A DNA stretch of 64,000 bases from Negadavirga shengliensis (GCF_042652345.1 NZ_JBHSJJ010000003.1:310001-374000); one strand, 5' to 3'. Counted from the stretch's first letter, positions 8,721 to 18,556 are shown. Notes: generated from the letters alone by a model not told the origin. Numbers and translations are program-made.

Positions 8721-10815
8721 TGTTAAACTGATACCTTACCTGTAAAGTGGTTTCAGTTTGTTTGTTTCCCATGATTTCCTGAAGGCCGGAGCCTATAATG
8801 CTTCTATCGGTATATAGCGTTCTGGCCCATCTTCCCCAGAGGGTGATTTGTGGACTGGCTTTCCATTGGGCCAAAAAGTAATATCGCATGCCCTGACCAT
8901 AATAGCTTGGAATGGAAAAAGTCCACAGCACGTTTTTTTCGTATACATACTGTCTGTTCTCAAAATCATCCGTATCAAAAAACGCAATTCTTCCCCCGGC
9001 CTTCCAGGAACCCTTGGACCCGTTCAGGTCCTGTACGATGGCGTAACCTTTGGACGAATGGCCATTTAATCGGTATTGGCTGAATTGTACCCGCGATTTG
9101 AATTGCCATGCTGCGGTGAATTTGTAGTCAAGGTTCATGACATAATTTCTTCTTCTGCCCGGCGCCAAGTGGTATTGGGGCTGGGTTTGTTCGGAAGAGG
9201 AGATGTTCCTGCTTTTTATTTCCTCCCTTAATTGTATAAACAGGTTCAGGTTCCGGTCTGGCTTGTAGTTGAACCGCGTAAGCCATTCATGACCTGTTGA
9301 CGGGGCATAAGCCCTGAATCTCATCCAAGGGAATTTAAAGTGGTCGTAATAAGCACTCCAGCTTAACTTCCTGCTGGGTTTGAAATTCAATCCGAGATAT
9401 ACACCCTCCTCATTGATGGGCCGGCTGTTTTCAGAAAAAGCGTTTCCATAAAACGAATGGAAATCCCTGTCAAACGTTCTCCATAAAAAAGAGAAGTCAA
9501 ATAAACGGTTGAGACTGCTCATCAGCCCGATGACAGCACCACTTCCTCCGCTGGCGGAGACAGCGGCCTCCCCAAAGAAAAAGTGGTTTTGGTAATTATA
9601 GGAATAGTAGACGCTGTGTATATGGTTTTCTCTTCCCCTGAACTCAAAACCATTATAAATACGTTCCTGCGGGATCAAAGGCTGGCTGAACTTGGTGTAC
9701 AAGCTGTTGATTCCCAATTGAAACTGTTTGATTTTGTTGTTGTAGTGGATGTTTCCACCTATATTCAGCTCCCTTGCCTGAGCTTTGTTGCCTATTTCAT
9801 GAGCAGTTCGGTGAAGGCCCGAGCGAAGTAAGGAACTGAAAAACTCATCTGCCCTGTCCAGGCTATCCTGTTGGACCTGTATGTTGGCATCCCTGGGAGC
9901 ATTGGAATACAAGCCTGTAATTTCCAGACCACGCCACTGATAAGTGGCGGCTGCTCCCCGAAAAAAACCGGATTCCAATACAGAGGTATACGGCCTTATC
10001 CCGAGGCTGCTGCGTCTCACGGTGCTGATGGTTTCGGCCCCTTTTCCTACCGAAAATCCGGCACCGAAGACGATTCCCTGGCCATATTGGACCTGGTAAT
10101 CTCCTACCGTGAGGGTTTTCCACCGGTTTTTATCGTACAGGGTGAGGTGATATGAAAGGAAATTGAAACCATACCGGTTGGTTTTTGGATCCCATGTGAA
10201 GACCTCCCCTGGGTCTTTGTCCACGGTAAATCCCAAACTGAAATCCCTGGCATGCTGTATCCTGAAGCGGGCGTAAATATCATTGGGATCCCCCAGATAA
10301 CGACTGCTTAGGTTGCCGTTAGACAAAGTGTCAGGAGGCGTAAAACCTTTTCTGGGCTCCAATACCCTTCTGTGCCTGAACAACAGATAGGCGTCTTTTT
10401 CATTGGTTATTCTTTGAACAAGCTTTTTGTTGAAAGCTTGCTGATGAACAGGGAGGCTTACAAAGGGAAGGACCTTGTGAATGGTGTTGAGATCCCATTC
10501 GGGGATAGCCTGTAACTCATGCAGGGATTCAAAGGGCCCGTATTTTTCTCTGTATTGAAGGAATTCTGTAATTTGGAGGGGATTCAGGGTATACAGTGAT
10601 TTTAATTCCTCAGCATTTGCAACATGAAGGTTAATGGGGTTTAAATGAAGTTGCAAAAGTGTTTCGTACAAATCTTCATAGCTGATATCCTCTTCCTGGA
10701 AGCTGAACAGGTCTTCGATAAATGCCTCAATATCTATTTCCTGTTTTGATTCCTGCCGACCTATCAACGGGAAAGTGAGCGCGAGGGCTAGGGTTAATGA
10801 CAATGCGGTTTTCAA
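8716..10815 (-). CDS. Helix-hairpin-helix (ComEA-like) domain joined to a predicted outer-membrane beta-barrel
   Basis: 699 residues. A signal peptide (about 1-20) precedes an acidic helical stretch and then tandem helix-hairpin-helix motifs at about 59-118 (NPINLHVANAEELKSLYTLN, then EFLQYREKYGPFESLHELQAI), which resemble ComEA-type DNA-binding repeats. From about residue 130 to the end the sequence is rich in alternating aromatic and polar residues with many short strands, ending VRYQFNR, as expected for an outer-membrane barrel. No enzymatic motif is seen. The 5' end overlaps the PorV-like gene by four bases (ATGA), so the two are coupled. Function is unknown; DNA binding at the cell surface is only a suggestion from the HhH motif. 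Confidence 0.75.
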   Translation of the reverse strand: MKTALSLTLALALTFPLIGRQESKQEIDIEAFIEDLFSFQEEDISYEDLYETLLQLHLNPINLHVANAEELKSLYTLNPLQITEFLQYREKYGPFESLHELQAIPEWDLNTIHKVLPFVSLPVHQQAFNKKLVQRITNEKDAYLLFRHRRVLEPRKGFTPPDTLSNGNLSSRYLGDPNDIYARFRIQHARDFSLGFTVDKDPGEVFTWDPKTNRYGFNFLSYHLTLYDKNRWKTLTVGDYQVQYGQGIVFGAGFSVGKGAETISTVRRSSLGIRPYTSVLESGFFRGAAATYQWRGLEITGLYSNAPRDANIQVQQDSLDRADEFFSSLLRSGLHRTAHEIGNKAQARELNIGGNIHYNNKIKQFQLGINSLYTKFSQPLIPQERIYNGFEFRGRENHIHSVYYSYNYQNHFFFGEAAVSASGGSGAVIGLMSSLNRLFDFSFLWRTFDRDFHSFYGNAFSENSRPINEEGVYLGLNFKPSRKLSWSAYYDHFKFPWMRFRAYAPSTGHEWLTRFNYKPDRNLNLFIQLREEIKSRNISSSEQTQPQYHLAPGRRRNYVMNLDYKFTAAWQFKSRVQFSQYRLNGHSSKGYAIVQDLNGSKGSWKAGGRIAFFDTDDFENRQYVYEKNVLWTFSIPSYYGQGMRYYFLAQWKASPQITLWGRWARTLYTDRSIIGSGLQEIMGNKQTETTLQVRYQFNR

Positions 10816-11645
10816 TTTTCTGAAAGGAGATAATTAAAAGAAAAGTGATGGGTGAAGCCCAAAGTAAAATGTCTGCTCAGAGCATAGTCAAATTGATATT
10901 TTTGGGGTTTGAAACCAATACCGAAAAAAAGATGGTTGGGCTGGGTATTGATACCTGTTCTTGTCCATAAGGCTTTGTGGACATTATATTCGATGCCGGT
11001 TTTGAACTGCGCCGGTAATAGAATTTCCTTTTCAGACTCAACATTGACCATCAGATTTTCTGAGGGTCTATAAGAAATACCGGTTTTTATGACAGTAGGT
11101 AAATAATCGGAAGTAATCTTACTGAGTCTGGACCGGGAAAAGTTATAGACATGGGCGCCAAAAAAGAAATGGGGTCCCAACTGCGCCGTGCCGCCCAATT
11201 CCAGTACAGGGGCAGCTTGCCGCCCATATCCTTCTATATTGGTCTGGAAATAATTGATTTTTAAACCCAGGCTGGCAATTCCCATTTTGTTGGAAATGCC
11301 CATTCCGATATTCTGCTGATTGAATAGTTCACCCCCATACGTGGAGAGACCAATCCCGAAGGCTACCGATTCCCTGAAAGGAGCGGTGATTCCCGCCACG
11401 AGTGTGGTGAGTTCGTCCAATCCCATCCGGTGGTCATATCCGGCGATCACCTGGGTCTGATGAGGCGCCATGCCAAGCGCTCCGATGTTGTTGAATACGG
11501 CCCAGGCATCAGAAATGGTAACATGGGCATGACCCATGCCGGTACTGCGTGCGCCTTTTGGAAGCGAGACAGTGCCGTTTTGCCCCAAAGCGGGGGCCAG
11601 GATATACGGACACTGTAATAATAATAGAAAAAAGCACCGTTTCAT
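10812..11645 (-). CDS. PorV/PorQ-like outer-membrane protein
   Basis: 277 residues. I chose the ATG at 11645 because it gives a good signal peptide (MKRCFFLLLLQCPYILAPALGQ); a longer frame from 11693 would put 16 non-signal residues in front. The mature start LPKGARSTGMGHAHVTISDAWAVFNN-GALG is the typical opening of PorV/PorQ-like (FadL-like) barrels of Bacteroidota, where the 'ARS.GMG.A' and 'A.F.NPA' motifs recur; here the last reads NNIGALG. The rest is strand-rich. Such proteins act in type IX secretion or as accessory barrel subunits, but this one is not next to por genes. It is coupled to the downstream HhH-barrel gene by a 4-base overlap, suggesting a joint complex. Confidence 0.7.
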   Translation of the reverse strand: MKRCFFLLLLQCPYILAPALGQNGTVSLPKGARSTGMGHAHVTISDAWAVFNNIGALGMAPHQTQVIAGYDHRMGLDELTTLVAGITAPFRESVAFGIGLSTYGGELFNQQNIGMGISNKMGIASLGLKINYFQTNIEGYGRQAAPVLELGGTAQLGPHFFFGAHVYNFSRSRLSKITSDYLPTVIKTGISYRPSENLMVNVESEKEILLPAQFKTGIEYNVHKALWTRTGINTQPNHLFFGIGFKPQKYQFDYALSRHFTLGFTHHFSFNYLLSEN

Positions 11646-11725
11646 TTTTAAAAAAGTTAAATGAAAAAAAGAATGATTGACCAATATAGCCAAAAAACAT
11701 ATAACTAAAAAACAAAACTAAAATA

Positions 11726-13183
11726 TTATAGTGGGGCTCTTACATTGATAAAGAAATTTCCTCCTCCTGTATTGTTTAGGGAATATTCGAATCTGAAGAC
11801 GGTATCGTACAATGCGACAAGATCTAAGCCCAAACCATATCCCGCCAGGTACTTGTTGGTCAGAAAGGCGTTTTCCGGTAGCCGGTTATTGTCAATGACA
11901 AAGCCATGGTCAAAATTGGCACTTATATAGGCCCTGATAGGAAAAATGGAAAATTCTTCGAGTGGCATGATGTCCGACAGGTCGAAGGCAATATTCAGCA
12001 ATTCATAACGCAGACTGTTCTTGTGGGCCAACAGCTGTTGTCCCTCTATGACGTTGATTTCGTATCCACGGATAAAATCCGGTTTATAGCCTATGCCCCG
12101 CACCAGGGTATAAGGTTGCCGGCCACTGAAAAAAGCGGAACCGGATATACCGGTGGCCGCATGAAATTTATTGTTCAGCCGGGTGTATTTACTGGCAATG
12201 ACCGAAAATTCTGCCTCGTCGAAATTGTCTCCGGTGAAGAAACCATATTTTGTCAATCCAAGATTCAGGAGCGTGCCATCTGTGGCGTATGCTACGTTGT
12301 CCCTGTTGTCATGCCTATAATTGTAAGAAGCATAAAAATACTTTAGACGGGTGTCACCGTGAGGGAAAAAGTTCGGGTTTTGTGCCAATACATCTTCATG
12401 GACCCGGGTATTGTGAAAACCAACGGTAACAAAGTGAAAATTGTAAAAGCTGCCTCTAAAAGTATAGGTTAAGGCCGCATTGATGGTTTTGCGCAGTATT
12501 TCCTCATCTTCGTTGGTGAAAAACACCTGCTTATTGGAGACTGATCTTACCGCGACGGTTTTATTGGTGAAATACGTGAATTTTGCTGAAAGACCGTGCA
12601 ATTGGTTTTTGTCTATATAAGGAATGCTATAATTAAGATCAAGGGCTTGGGTAAAACCCAGTTGGCCGATTACCCTCAGTTTTTCATTTCTTCCTCCCAC
12701 ATTGTTATGATCAAGTTTTATCCCATAATTCACCCTGGAGAAATCCCTGCCTTGATTGATCCACCATTCCGAAAAATTCCTGTCTGCAAGATTAAAGATA
12801 ATACTTGGAAGAATGTACCATCTTTCCTTGACCGAAACAAGTATTTCTACCTGCTCATCAGCAATAAAGAGGGGCGTGACATCCACCGTGGTGAAAAGCT
12901 GGAGATTGTAGATCTTTTTTTGGTCTGCGATAACGAGTTCCACAAATTCCTGCCAATCATAGGTGAGGCCTTGCATGAGGTCCATTTCACGCAGGATGAT
13001 GTTCCTTCTGGTTTTCTCATTGCCCACGATAAAAATATTATTCACGGTGACTTTTTCGGGAGCAACGGTTTCTTCAGAAGTTGGGGAGGGTTCATCCTGG
13101 GAAATGCCGTTATGGATTCCCGCAAATAAAAAAATATTGAGGGAAAAGGTGATTAAAAGTAATGGGTGAATTTTAAAATTCAA
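11726..13183 (-). CDS. BamA/TamA family outer-membrane protein with one POTRA-like domain
   Basis: 485 residues. It has an N-terminal signal peptide (about 1-28), one POTRA-like domain (about 45-125, beginning VNNIFIVGNEKTRRNIILRE and ending VSVKERWYILP) and a C-terminal Omp85-type 16-strand barrel with features such as RVNYGIKLDHNNVGGRNE and VRGIGYKPDFIRGYE, the latter corresponding to the conserved (V/I)RG(F/Y) region of loop 6. It is shorter than BamA, which has five POTRA domains, and resembles the small BamA/TamA-like proteins frequent in Bacteroidota. Substrate unknown. It sits 80 bases upstream of the PorV-like gene on the same strand, forming an outer-membrane protein group. Confidence 0.83.
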   Translation of the reverse strand: MNFKIHPLLLITFSLNIFLFAGIHNGISQDEPSPTSEETVAPEKVTVNNIFIVGNEKTRRNIILREMDLMQGLTYDWQEFVELVIADQKKIYNLQLFTTVDVTPLFIADEQVEILVSVKERWYILPSIIFNLADRNFSEWWINQGRDFSRVNYGIKLDHNNVGGRNEKLRVIGQLGFTQALDLNYSIPYIDKNQLHGLSAKFTYFTNKTVAVRSVSNKQVFFTNEDEEILRKTINAALTYTFRGSFYNFHFVTVGFHNTRVHEDVLAQNPNFFPHGDTRLKYFYASYNYRHDNRDNVAYATDGTLLNLGLTKYGFFTGDNFDEAEFSVIASKYTRLNNKFHAATGISGSAFFSGRQPYTLVRGIGYKPDFIRGYEINVIEGQQLLAHKNSLRYELLNIAFDLSDIMPLEEFSIFPIRAYISANFDHGFVIDNNRLPENAFLTNKYLAGYGLGLDLVALYDTVFRFEYSLNNTGGGNFFINVRAPL

Positions 13184-13261
13184 GCTGGTTGTCGTTTTTG
13201 TGTTTTCTTAATTGAGAACTTAATTACCTTTATTTTTCTTATATATACAAATACGGAAAAG

Positions 13262-13483
13262 TTGAGACAAATAATCAAACAAATTGCCATATTTCCCATA
13301 TTGGTATATCAATATGCTATTTCCCCCCTTTTTCCCCGATCCTGCAGATACCACCCCACCTGTAGCCAGTACATGAAAGAGGCCATCATCAAACATGGGA
13401 TCTTCAAAGGGGGATGGATGGGTATTAAAAGGATAGCCAGGTGCCACCCTTGGGGTGGCCATGGTCATGATCCGGTACCTTAA
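13262..13483 (+). CDS. yidD: Membrane protein insertion efficiency factor YidD
   Basis: I place the start at the TTG at 13262, which gives a 73-residue product of normal YidD length (RQIIKQIAIFPILVYQYAIS, then P-x-FPRSCRYHPTCSQY). The open frame extends further upstream to 13166, but that part overlaps the start of the BamA-like gene and has no family similarity. The hallmark CRY-PTCSQY motif and the C-terminal RIARCHPWGGHGHDPVP are present. YidD is a small amphipathic inner-membrane-associated protein that helps YidC insert proteins. Here it is separate from rnpA/yidC and lies divergent to the BamA-like gene and convergent with lgt. Confidence 0.92.
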   Translation: MRQIIKQIAIFPILVYQYAISPLFPRSCRYHPTCSQYMKEAIIKHGIFKGGWMGIKRIARCHPWGGHGHDPVP

Positions 13484-13514
13484 TTATTATTCTCCCTACG
13501 CAAGAAAGGGGTTT

Positions 13515-14603
13515 TTATTGTTTCTTTTTCCTTAAAGCGTATATGATAAGTGCCAGACCTCCTATTACCAACGGGATGCTTAATGCCTGTCCCATATTAA
13601 ATGTCAGATTTTTTTCAAATTCTACCTGGTTTTCTTTGAAGAATTCCCAAAAGAACCTCATACCAAAAACAGAAATCAAAAATAAACCCAGATACAATCC
13701 TTCCGGAATACGGTTTTTGTATTTTCTCCATCCTAAAAAAAGAAAAATAAAAATCAGAAAATAGGAGAGGGATTCGTAAATCTGCGTGGGATATTTGGTA
13801 ATGCCAAAAGTTTTAATGACAGCCATATAATGGTCACCCCGGTCCTGAAGATCAAAGTTCAGCGGGCTGTTAGGGTCCTCATCAAGATATTTCCGGGAAC
13901 TTTGGAAGCGTGTCAGCACATACTTCACATCTTTCTCCAGAGCAGATTCCAGATCCCCGGGATCAAATGCCCCTTTGGATATCTGTATATCAAAGTTGAC
14001 CGGCACCCTGCCGTTATCCTGCAGCTCCCCCTTTCTGTTATCAGGTTTATACGCGCGGATATGCTCAATCGGTAGTTTGAGGGTATACAGGATTTCTTCC
14101 GTTTCCCGGGCAAACACGAAACCACTGTCATTTCCGGTGGCTTTTCCTCCGATTTCGGAATTCATCAGGTTGCCAAACCGGATCAATGCCCCCGTAAGCG
14201 CTACCACAATGACGATCCGGTCCACTATCCACAGGTAACTTTGTCCAGGGGTTTTTCTGGCATACAGCCAAAGGGCGATCAATATAGCAATGGCTGCCCC
14301 GTGACTGGCCAGCCCGCCTTCCCATACTTTCAGTATGTCAATGGGATTGCTGAAATATTTGTCAGGTTCGTAAAAGAGCACATGGCCCAGGCGGGCTCCA
14401 ATAATAGTGGCCAACACCATATATATGGTAAGTTTGTCCACCAGTCGCTCATCATGGCCTTCTTTTCTGAAAAAGTAAACCATAATCTGCTGGGAAATGA
14501 TAAAACCCAATGCAAATAAAAGGCTATACCACCTTAACCTTTCAAATCCTGGAAAAACTGCCGGATCAGGGCTCCATACAACGTAATACAAAATCGAATT
14601 CAT
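13515..14603 (-). CDS. lgt: Prolipoprotein diacylglyceryl transferase
   Basis: 362 residues from the ATG at 14603; a GTG immediately upstream is the alternative. Several membrane helices are seen, with the conserved ASH101G segment and the Lgt signature IRFGNLMNSEIGG (141-153). Compared with about 290 residues in enterobacteria it carries an extra loop at roughly 160-240, common in Bacteroidota homologues. The enzyme transfers diacylglycerol from phosphatidylglycerol to the lipobox cysteine of prelipoproteins; several predicted lipoproteins in this window are potential substrates. It follows nadE by 30 bases on the same strand. Confidence 0.96.
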   Translation of the reverse strand: MNSILYYVVWSPDPAVFPGFERLRWYSLLFALGFIISQQIMVYFFRKEGHDERLVDKLTIYMVLATIIGARLGHVLFYEPDKYFSNPIDILKVWEGGLASHGAAIAILIALWLYARKTPGQSYLWIVDRIVIVVALTGALIRFGNLMNSEIGGKATGNDSGFVFARETEEILYTLKLPIEHIRAYKPDNRKGELQDNGRVPVNFDIQISKGAFDPGDLESALEKDVKYVLTRFQSSRKYLDEDPNSPLNFDLQDRGDHYMAVIKTFGITKYPTQIYESLSYFLIFIFLFLGWRKYKNRIPEGLYLGLFLISVFGMRFFWEFFKENQVEFEKNLTFNMGQALSIPLVIGGLALIIYALRKKKQ

Positions 14604-14633
14604 CACTTCTTGTTTTTTGGTAAAAATAAAGGA

Positions 14634-16487
14634 TTATTCATCTAATTCTTCCAATTCCCTTAATTCTTCCTTATATCCTCCTGAGAGAATGGGGAAACGG
14701 CACCAGGTCTTGGGATCCACGTTGAACTCATCGAGGTGGAACGACGGGGCCAATCTTTCTCTTTTCCACTGATTTCTTGACCATAATCTGAAAAATTTGC
14801 TGATATAACCTTTCAGCACATCTCCAGGCAATGAAAGTTCATCCTTAAGGATGAGGTAAATATCAATAGGAGATCTTTTATCCCGAATGGCCAGTTTCTC
14901 AATTTCAAGAATTACCGGATAGGGCATAAGGTCATCTTCATCGGTCTGGTGCTTTTCCAATGGCCTGAGCTCCGCACTGGGTTGGAGCGAGTTGACGCCC
15001 TTGAGCCCGCGGTATCCCAATTTTTTTTCGGCCCATTTCAGCCATTGTATAATAAAATGTTTGTCCACAGCTGCAATAGGGGAGATGCTCCCGCTTGTGT
15101 CCCCATCCATGGTGGCATAACCTACGTCCCCTTCACTTCGGTTAGAGGTGCTCAACAGCAGGGCATTGTTGATATTGGCCAGCATCCAGATAATCGGGGA
15201 GCGGGCTCTCGCCTGTATGTTTTGCAAAGTGATGTCATCTGTTTTCCACGTCAGATCCCGTCCAATGGCCTGCTCTATTTTTTGGGTATAGGAGGTGACT
15301 TCATCATCTATCAGCCAGTGGTGGAATTTTGCCCCGATACTGTTGGCCAGCGTTTGGGCACTGATCAACGTATCATTTGAAGAATTTTTAGTTCCTTGAT
15401 AAGCTGTGGTCAACAAGTGTCCGACAATGTCTTTGATGCTGGTCTTTGGGTCTATATCCTTTGAGCGGTGTATTTTTTCCAGAAAGACAGGAGTTCCCAA
15501 CTCTTCCACACCCCTTCTTACCATTTCAGCCACCAATACCGCTATGGTGGAAGAGTCAGCCCCTCCGCTTAGGGAGAGCACAAAGCCTTTACTCCTGCTC
15601 TTTCTCAGGTAATCAAACAGCGCCAGACTTGCTGCCTGGGTGAACTCTTCTTTTTTGGAATGTTTGGCACGCAGTGCCGTGGCTTGGGGAGCGTTTTTTT
15701 CAAGATCATAACGGATCAGCTGGTAACTTTTAAAAGACAGCAGTGGGGTTTTTACCAAAAGTTTTCCATATTGCGCCAGAATAGCTTCTCCATCGAAGAT
15801 CATTCTGCCGCTTTCGTTGCCAAGAAGATTGATATAAAAATAAGCGGCATCAAGAATCCTGGAACTGCCCTTTATCAGATCCTCTCTTATTTTGCTCTTT
15901 CCCATGGCAAAATGACTTGCACTGGGATTAAAGATCAAATCCACTTTTTTTTCCTTTAGCCGGAATCCGGGTCTCTTTTCTCCCTGCCAGGCGTCCTCAC
16001 AGATTTCAAAACCATAGCGGAATTCCTTTTTGTGAAAAATAAGATCTCCAAAAGGAATTTCCTGACCAAAGAAATCAAAACTGATTATTTCGCCGGCCTT
16101 CCAAGGCGTAAACCACCTGAATTCATAATGTACCCCGTCATAAGCCAAAAACTGTTTGGGGACAAAACCGAGGATTTTACCATCCTCTATCACGGCGGTG
16201 CAGTTGTAAACGCTAGACTGGAGCCTGACAGGCAGGCCGAGGCAGACGGTAATCCCTTGGCTAAAGGGCAAAGTCTTTTGCAAATAGACAAGGGCTTTTC
16301 GCGGGTACCAATAACTCAGGAACAAATCCTCGCTTCCATAACCCGTAATGCTCAGTTCCGGAAAGCATAGAATTTCTACTTGTGCTTCTTTGGCTTCCTG
16401 AATGGCACTGACAATGTTATTGAAGTTGCCTTCCCAATCCAATGGGGTTTGGTTGACCGCGGCACCGGCTATTTTTAAAACTGACAT
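14634..16487 (-). CDS. nadE: Glutamine-dependent NAD+ synthetase
   Basis: 617 residues from the ATG at 16487, which begins SVLKIAGAAVNQTPLDWEGN; the frame remains open upstream to a TTG at 16529 without family similarity. The N-terminal nitrilase-type glutaminase domain has the triad E44 (CFPELSITGYG), K111 (VPKQFLAYDG) and C163 (GFEICEDAW). The C-terminal NAD synthetase domain has the P-loop SLSGGADSST (305-314). The enzyme amidates deamido-NAD+ using ammonia channelled from glutamine, the last step of NAD synthesis. It lies between rnc and lgt, with small gaps, probably on the acpP-fabF-rnc transcript. Confidence 0.95.
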   Translation of the reverse strand: MSVLKIAGAAVNQTPLDWEGNFNNIVSAIQEAKEAQVEILCFPELSITGYGSEDLFLSYWYPRKALVYLQKTLPFSQGITVCLGLPVRLQSSVYNCTAVIEDGKILGFVPKQFLAYDGVHYEFRWFTPWKAGEIISFDFFGQEIPFGDLIFHKKEFRYGFEICEDAWQGEKRPGFRLKEKKVDLIFNPSASHFAMGKSKIREDLIKGSSRILDAAYFYINLLGNESGRMIFDGEAILAQYGKLLVKTPLLSFKSYQLIRYDLEKNAPQATALRAKHSKKEEFTQAASLALFDYLRKSRSKGFVLSLSGGADSSTIAVLVAEMVRRGVEELGTPVFLEKIHRSKDIDPKTSIKDIVGHLLTTAYQGTKNSSNDTLISAQTLANSIGAKFHHWLIDDEVTSYTQKIEQAIGRDLTWKTDDITLQNIQARARSPIIWMLANINNALLLSTSNRSEGDVGYATMDGDTSGSISPIAAVDKHFIIQWLKWAEKKLGYRGLKGVNSLQPSAELRPLEKHQTDEDDLMPYPVILEIEKLAIRDKRSPIDIYLILKDELSLPGDVLKGYISKFFRLWSRNQWKRERLAPSFHLDEFNVDPKTWCRFPILSGGYKEELRELEELDE

Positions 16488-16535
16488 AATTTGGAAATTA
16501 CACCTGTTGGTAAAAATTTTTGAAATCAATCCGGC

Positions 16536-17279
16536 CTAGAAGACCAACTGAAGCTTTTCGCAAGCCATTCTGGCAGCTTCCTGCTCAGCTTTCTTTTTGG
16601 TGGGCCCCTTTCCTTCTCCCACGGTTTCCCCATCGATGTTGAGTTCGATCACAAATTCCTTAAACCGTTGGCTACCACTGACTGATTTTAACACAAAATC
16701 AATTTCCTTGTTGTCCTTTTGGGACCACTCGATGATTTTGCTTTTGAAATTTGCCGTGGTTTTGATGATATCATCCAGGTCGAAGTAAGGGATGATCAGT
16801 CTTTTGTAAATGAATTTTTTACAAAAGCCGTATCCTCTGTCCAGATAGATGGCTCCTATCAAAGCTTCGAGCATGTCCCCGTACAAAGATTTAAAGGAGA
16901 ACGGGATTTTACCCTCCATTTCTGCTTCCACGAGTTTGGGTAGCCCCATCTTCTGCCCCACGGCATTGAGCGCTTCCCGGTTCACAATCCTTGACCGGGT
17001 CTCGGTAAGAAAACCTTCGTCACGATAGGGGAATTTCATAAAGAGGTATTCGGCCACCACGGTGCCCAATACGGCATCCCCCAGATATTCCAGCCTTTCG
17101 TTACTGATTTTAATGCCTGATTTGGTTTCTTTGGCCACTGAGACATGTTTCAGGGCCAGTTTGTATAAGGATAAATTTAAAGGCTTGCTCCCCACTATCA
17201 GTTTGATAGAGGCAGCAAGCCTTTTTTCTTTTTGATTATAGGTTAGCTCCTGAAATCTGAGCAAACGAAGTATTTTCAA
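16536..17279 (-). CDS. rnc: Ribonuclease III
   Basis: 247 residues, starting at a TTG (17279) two bases after the fabF stop codon; the N-terminal KILRLLRF segment resembles other Bacteroidota RNase III starts, so I keep it. The catalytic signature ERLEYLGDAVLG lies at 61-72 and the second acidic site in SLYGDMLEALIGAIYLDRGY. A double-stranded RNA-binding domain follows at about 175-245 (EGKGPTKKKAEQEAARMA). It cleaves double-stranded RNA in rRNA and mRNA processing. The acpP-fabF-rnc order is conserved across Bacteroidota. Confidence 0.96.
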   Translation of the reverse strand: MKILRLLRFQELTYNQKEKRLAASIKLIVGSKPLNLSLYKLALKHVSVAKETKSGIKISNERLEYLGDAVLGTVVAEYLFMKFPYRDEGFLTETRSRIVNREALNAVGQKMGLPKLVEAEMEGKIPFSFKSLYGDMLEALIGAIYLDRGYGFCKKFIYKRLIIPYFDLDDIIKTTANFKSKIIEWSQKDNKEIDFVLKSVSGSQRFKEFVIELNIDGETVGEGKGPTKKKAEQEAARMACEKLQLVF

Positions 17280-17281
17280 AT

Positions 17282-18535
17282 TTATTCCCCGATTTTCCTG
17301 AAAATGATGGAACAGTTATGCCCGCCAAATCCAAATGTGTTACTTAAGGCCGCATTTACCTTCTTTTTTTGAGCTTTGTTAAATGTTAGGTTAAGTGCTG
17401 TATCCAGTTCTTCATCATCCGTAAAATGGTTGATGGTAGGGGGGATAAGGTCGTGATTCATGGCCAATATGGAAGCAATAGCCTCAATAGCACCCGCGGC
17501 CCCAAGCAAATGGCCCGTCATGGATTTTGTGCTACTGATATTCAGCTTGTAGGCATGTTCGCCGAATACTTGCTGTATGGCTTTTACCTCGCTGACATCC
17601 CCTAATGGTGTAGAAGTACCGTGCACATTGATATAGTCTATTTCTTCAGGTCTTATCCCGGCATCTTCCAGAGCAAAACGCATCACATTGGCTGCCCCCC
17701 TTCCCTCAGGATGCGGGGCTGTGATGTGATAAGCATCTCCGGTCATGCCTCCACCGATAAGCTCAGCGTATATCTTCGCTCCCCTGGCTTTTGCATGTTC
17801 ATATTCTTCCAGGATGAGTGCTCCTGCCCCTTCTCCCAGCACAAAACCATCCCTGTCCTTGTCAAAGGGCCTTGAGGCGGTGTCCGGAGAATCGTTTCTT
17901 TGAGAAAGTGCTTTAAGCGCATTGAATCCCCCCACTCCGGCTTCTGTTACCGCCGCTTCGGAGCCACCGGAAATAAAAAGATCACACTTGCCGAGTCGAA
18001 TATAATTGAATGCGTCGATAAGGGCGTTGGTAGCAGATGCACATGCAGAAACCGTGGCGAAATTCGGCCCCTGAAATCCGTACTTAATGGAAATGAAACC
18101 TGCTGCGATATCCGCAATCATCTTGGGGATGAAATAGGGATTGAACCTTGGGGTGCCATCACCGGTGGCAAAATCGGAAACTTCATCCTGAAAAGTTTTC
18201 AGGCCGCCTATTCCTGAGCCCCATATCACACCGGCTCTGGCGAGGTCTATGCTGTCCAGGTCAATGTCAGCATCTTTCATGGCCTCTTCCACAGCGATCA
18301 TCGCATATTGTGTGTAGGGGTCAATCTTTCTGGCCTCTTTTCTGTCTATAAATTGCGAGATGTCGAGATTTTTAACTTCACATGCAAATTGCGTCTTGAA
18401 ATTTGAGGCATCGAATCTGGTAATAGGCGCAGCACCGCTTACACCATTTGACAGCCCTTCCCAAAATTCGGGAATGGTGTTGCCAATTGGTGTAAGGGCA
18501 CCTAAACCTGTTACTACAACTCTTCTTAAATTCAT
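17282..18535 (-). CDS. fabF: Beta-ketoacyl-ACP synthase II
   Basis: 417 residues, the usual KAS II length. Active-site residues are visible: C165 (TVSACASATN), H305 (VHGTSTPLGD), K337 (STKSMTGH) and H342. It performs the decarboxylative condensation of malonyl-ACP with acyl-ACP in fatty-acid elongation. It starts 21 bases after the acpP stop codon and ends two bases before rnc, so the three genes are a transcription unit that pairs the enzyme with its carrier protein. Confidence 0.98.
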   Translation of the reverse strand: MNLRRVVVTGLGALTPIGNTIPEFWEGLSNGVSGAAPITRFDASNFKTQFACEVKNLDISQFIDRKEARKIDPYTQYAMIAVEEAMKDADIDLDSIDLARAGVIWGSGIGGLKTFQDEVSDFATGDGTPRFNPYFIPKMIADIAAGFISIKYGFQGPNFATVSACASATNALIDAFNYIRLGKCDLFISGGSEAAVTEAGVGGFNALKALSQRNDSPDTASRPFDKDRDGFVLGEGAGALILEEYEHAKARGAKIYAELIGGGMTGDAYHITAPHPEGRGAANVMRFALEDAGIRPEEIDYINVHGTSTPLGDVSEVKAIQQVFGEHAYKLNISSTKSMTGHLLGAAGAIEAIASILAMNHDLIPPTINHFTDDEELDTALNLTFNKAQKKKVNAALSNTFGFGGHNCSIIFRKIGE

Positions 18536-18556
18536 AAAATGATTTTAAGTAGTGGG

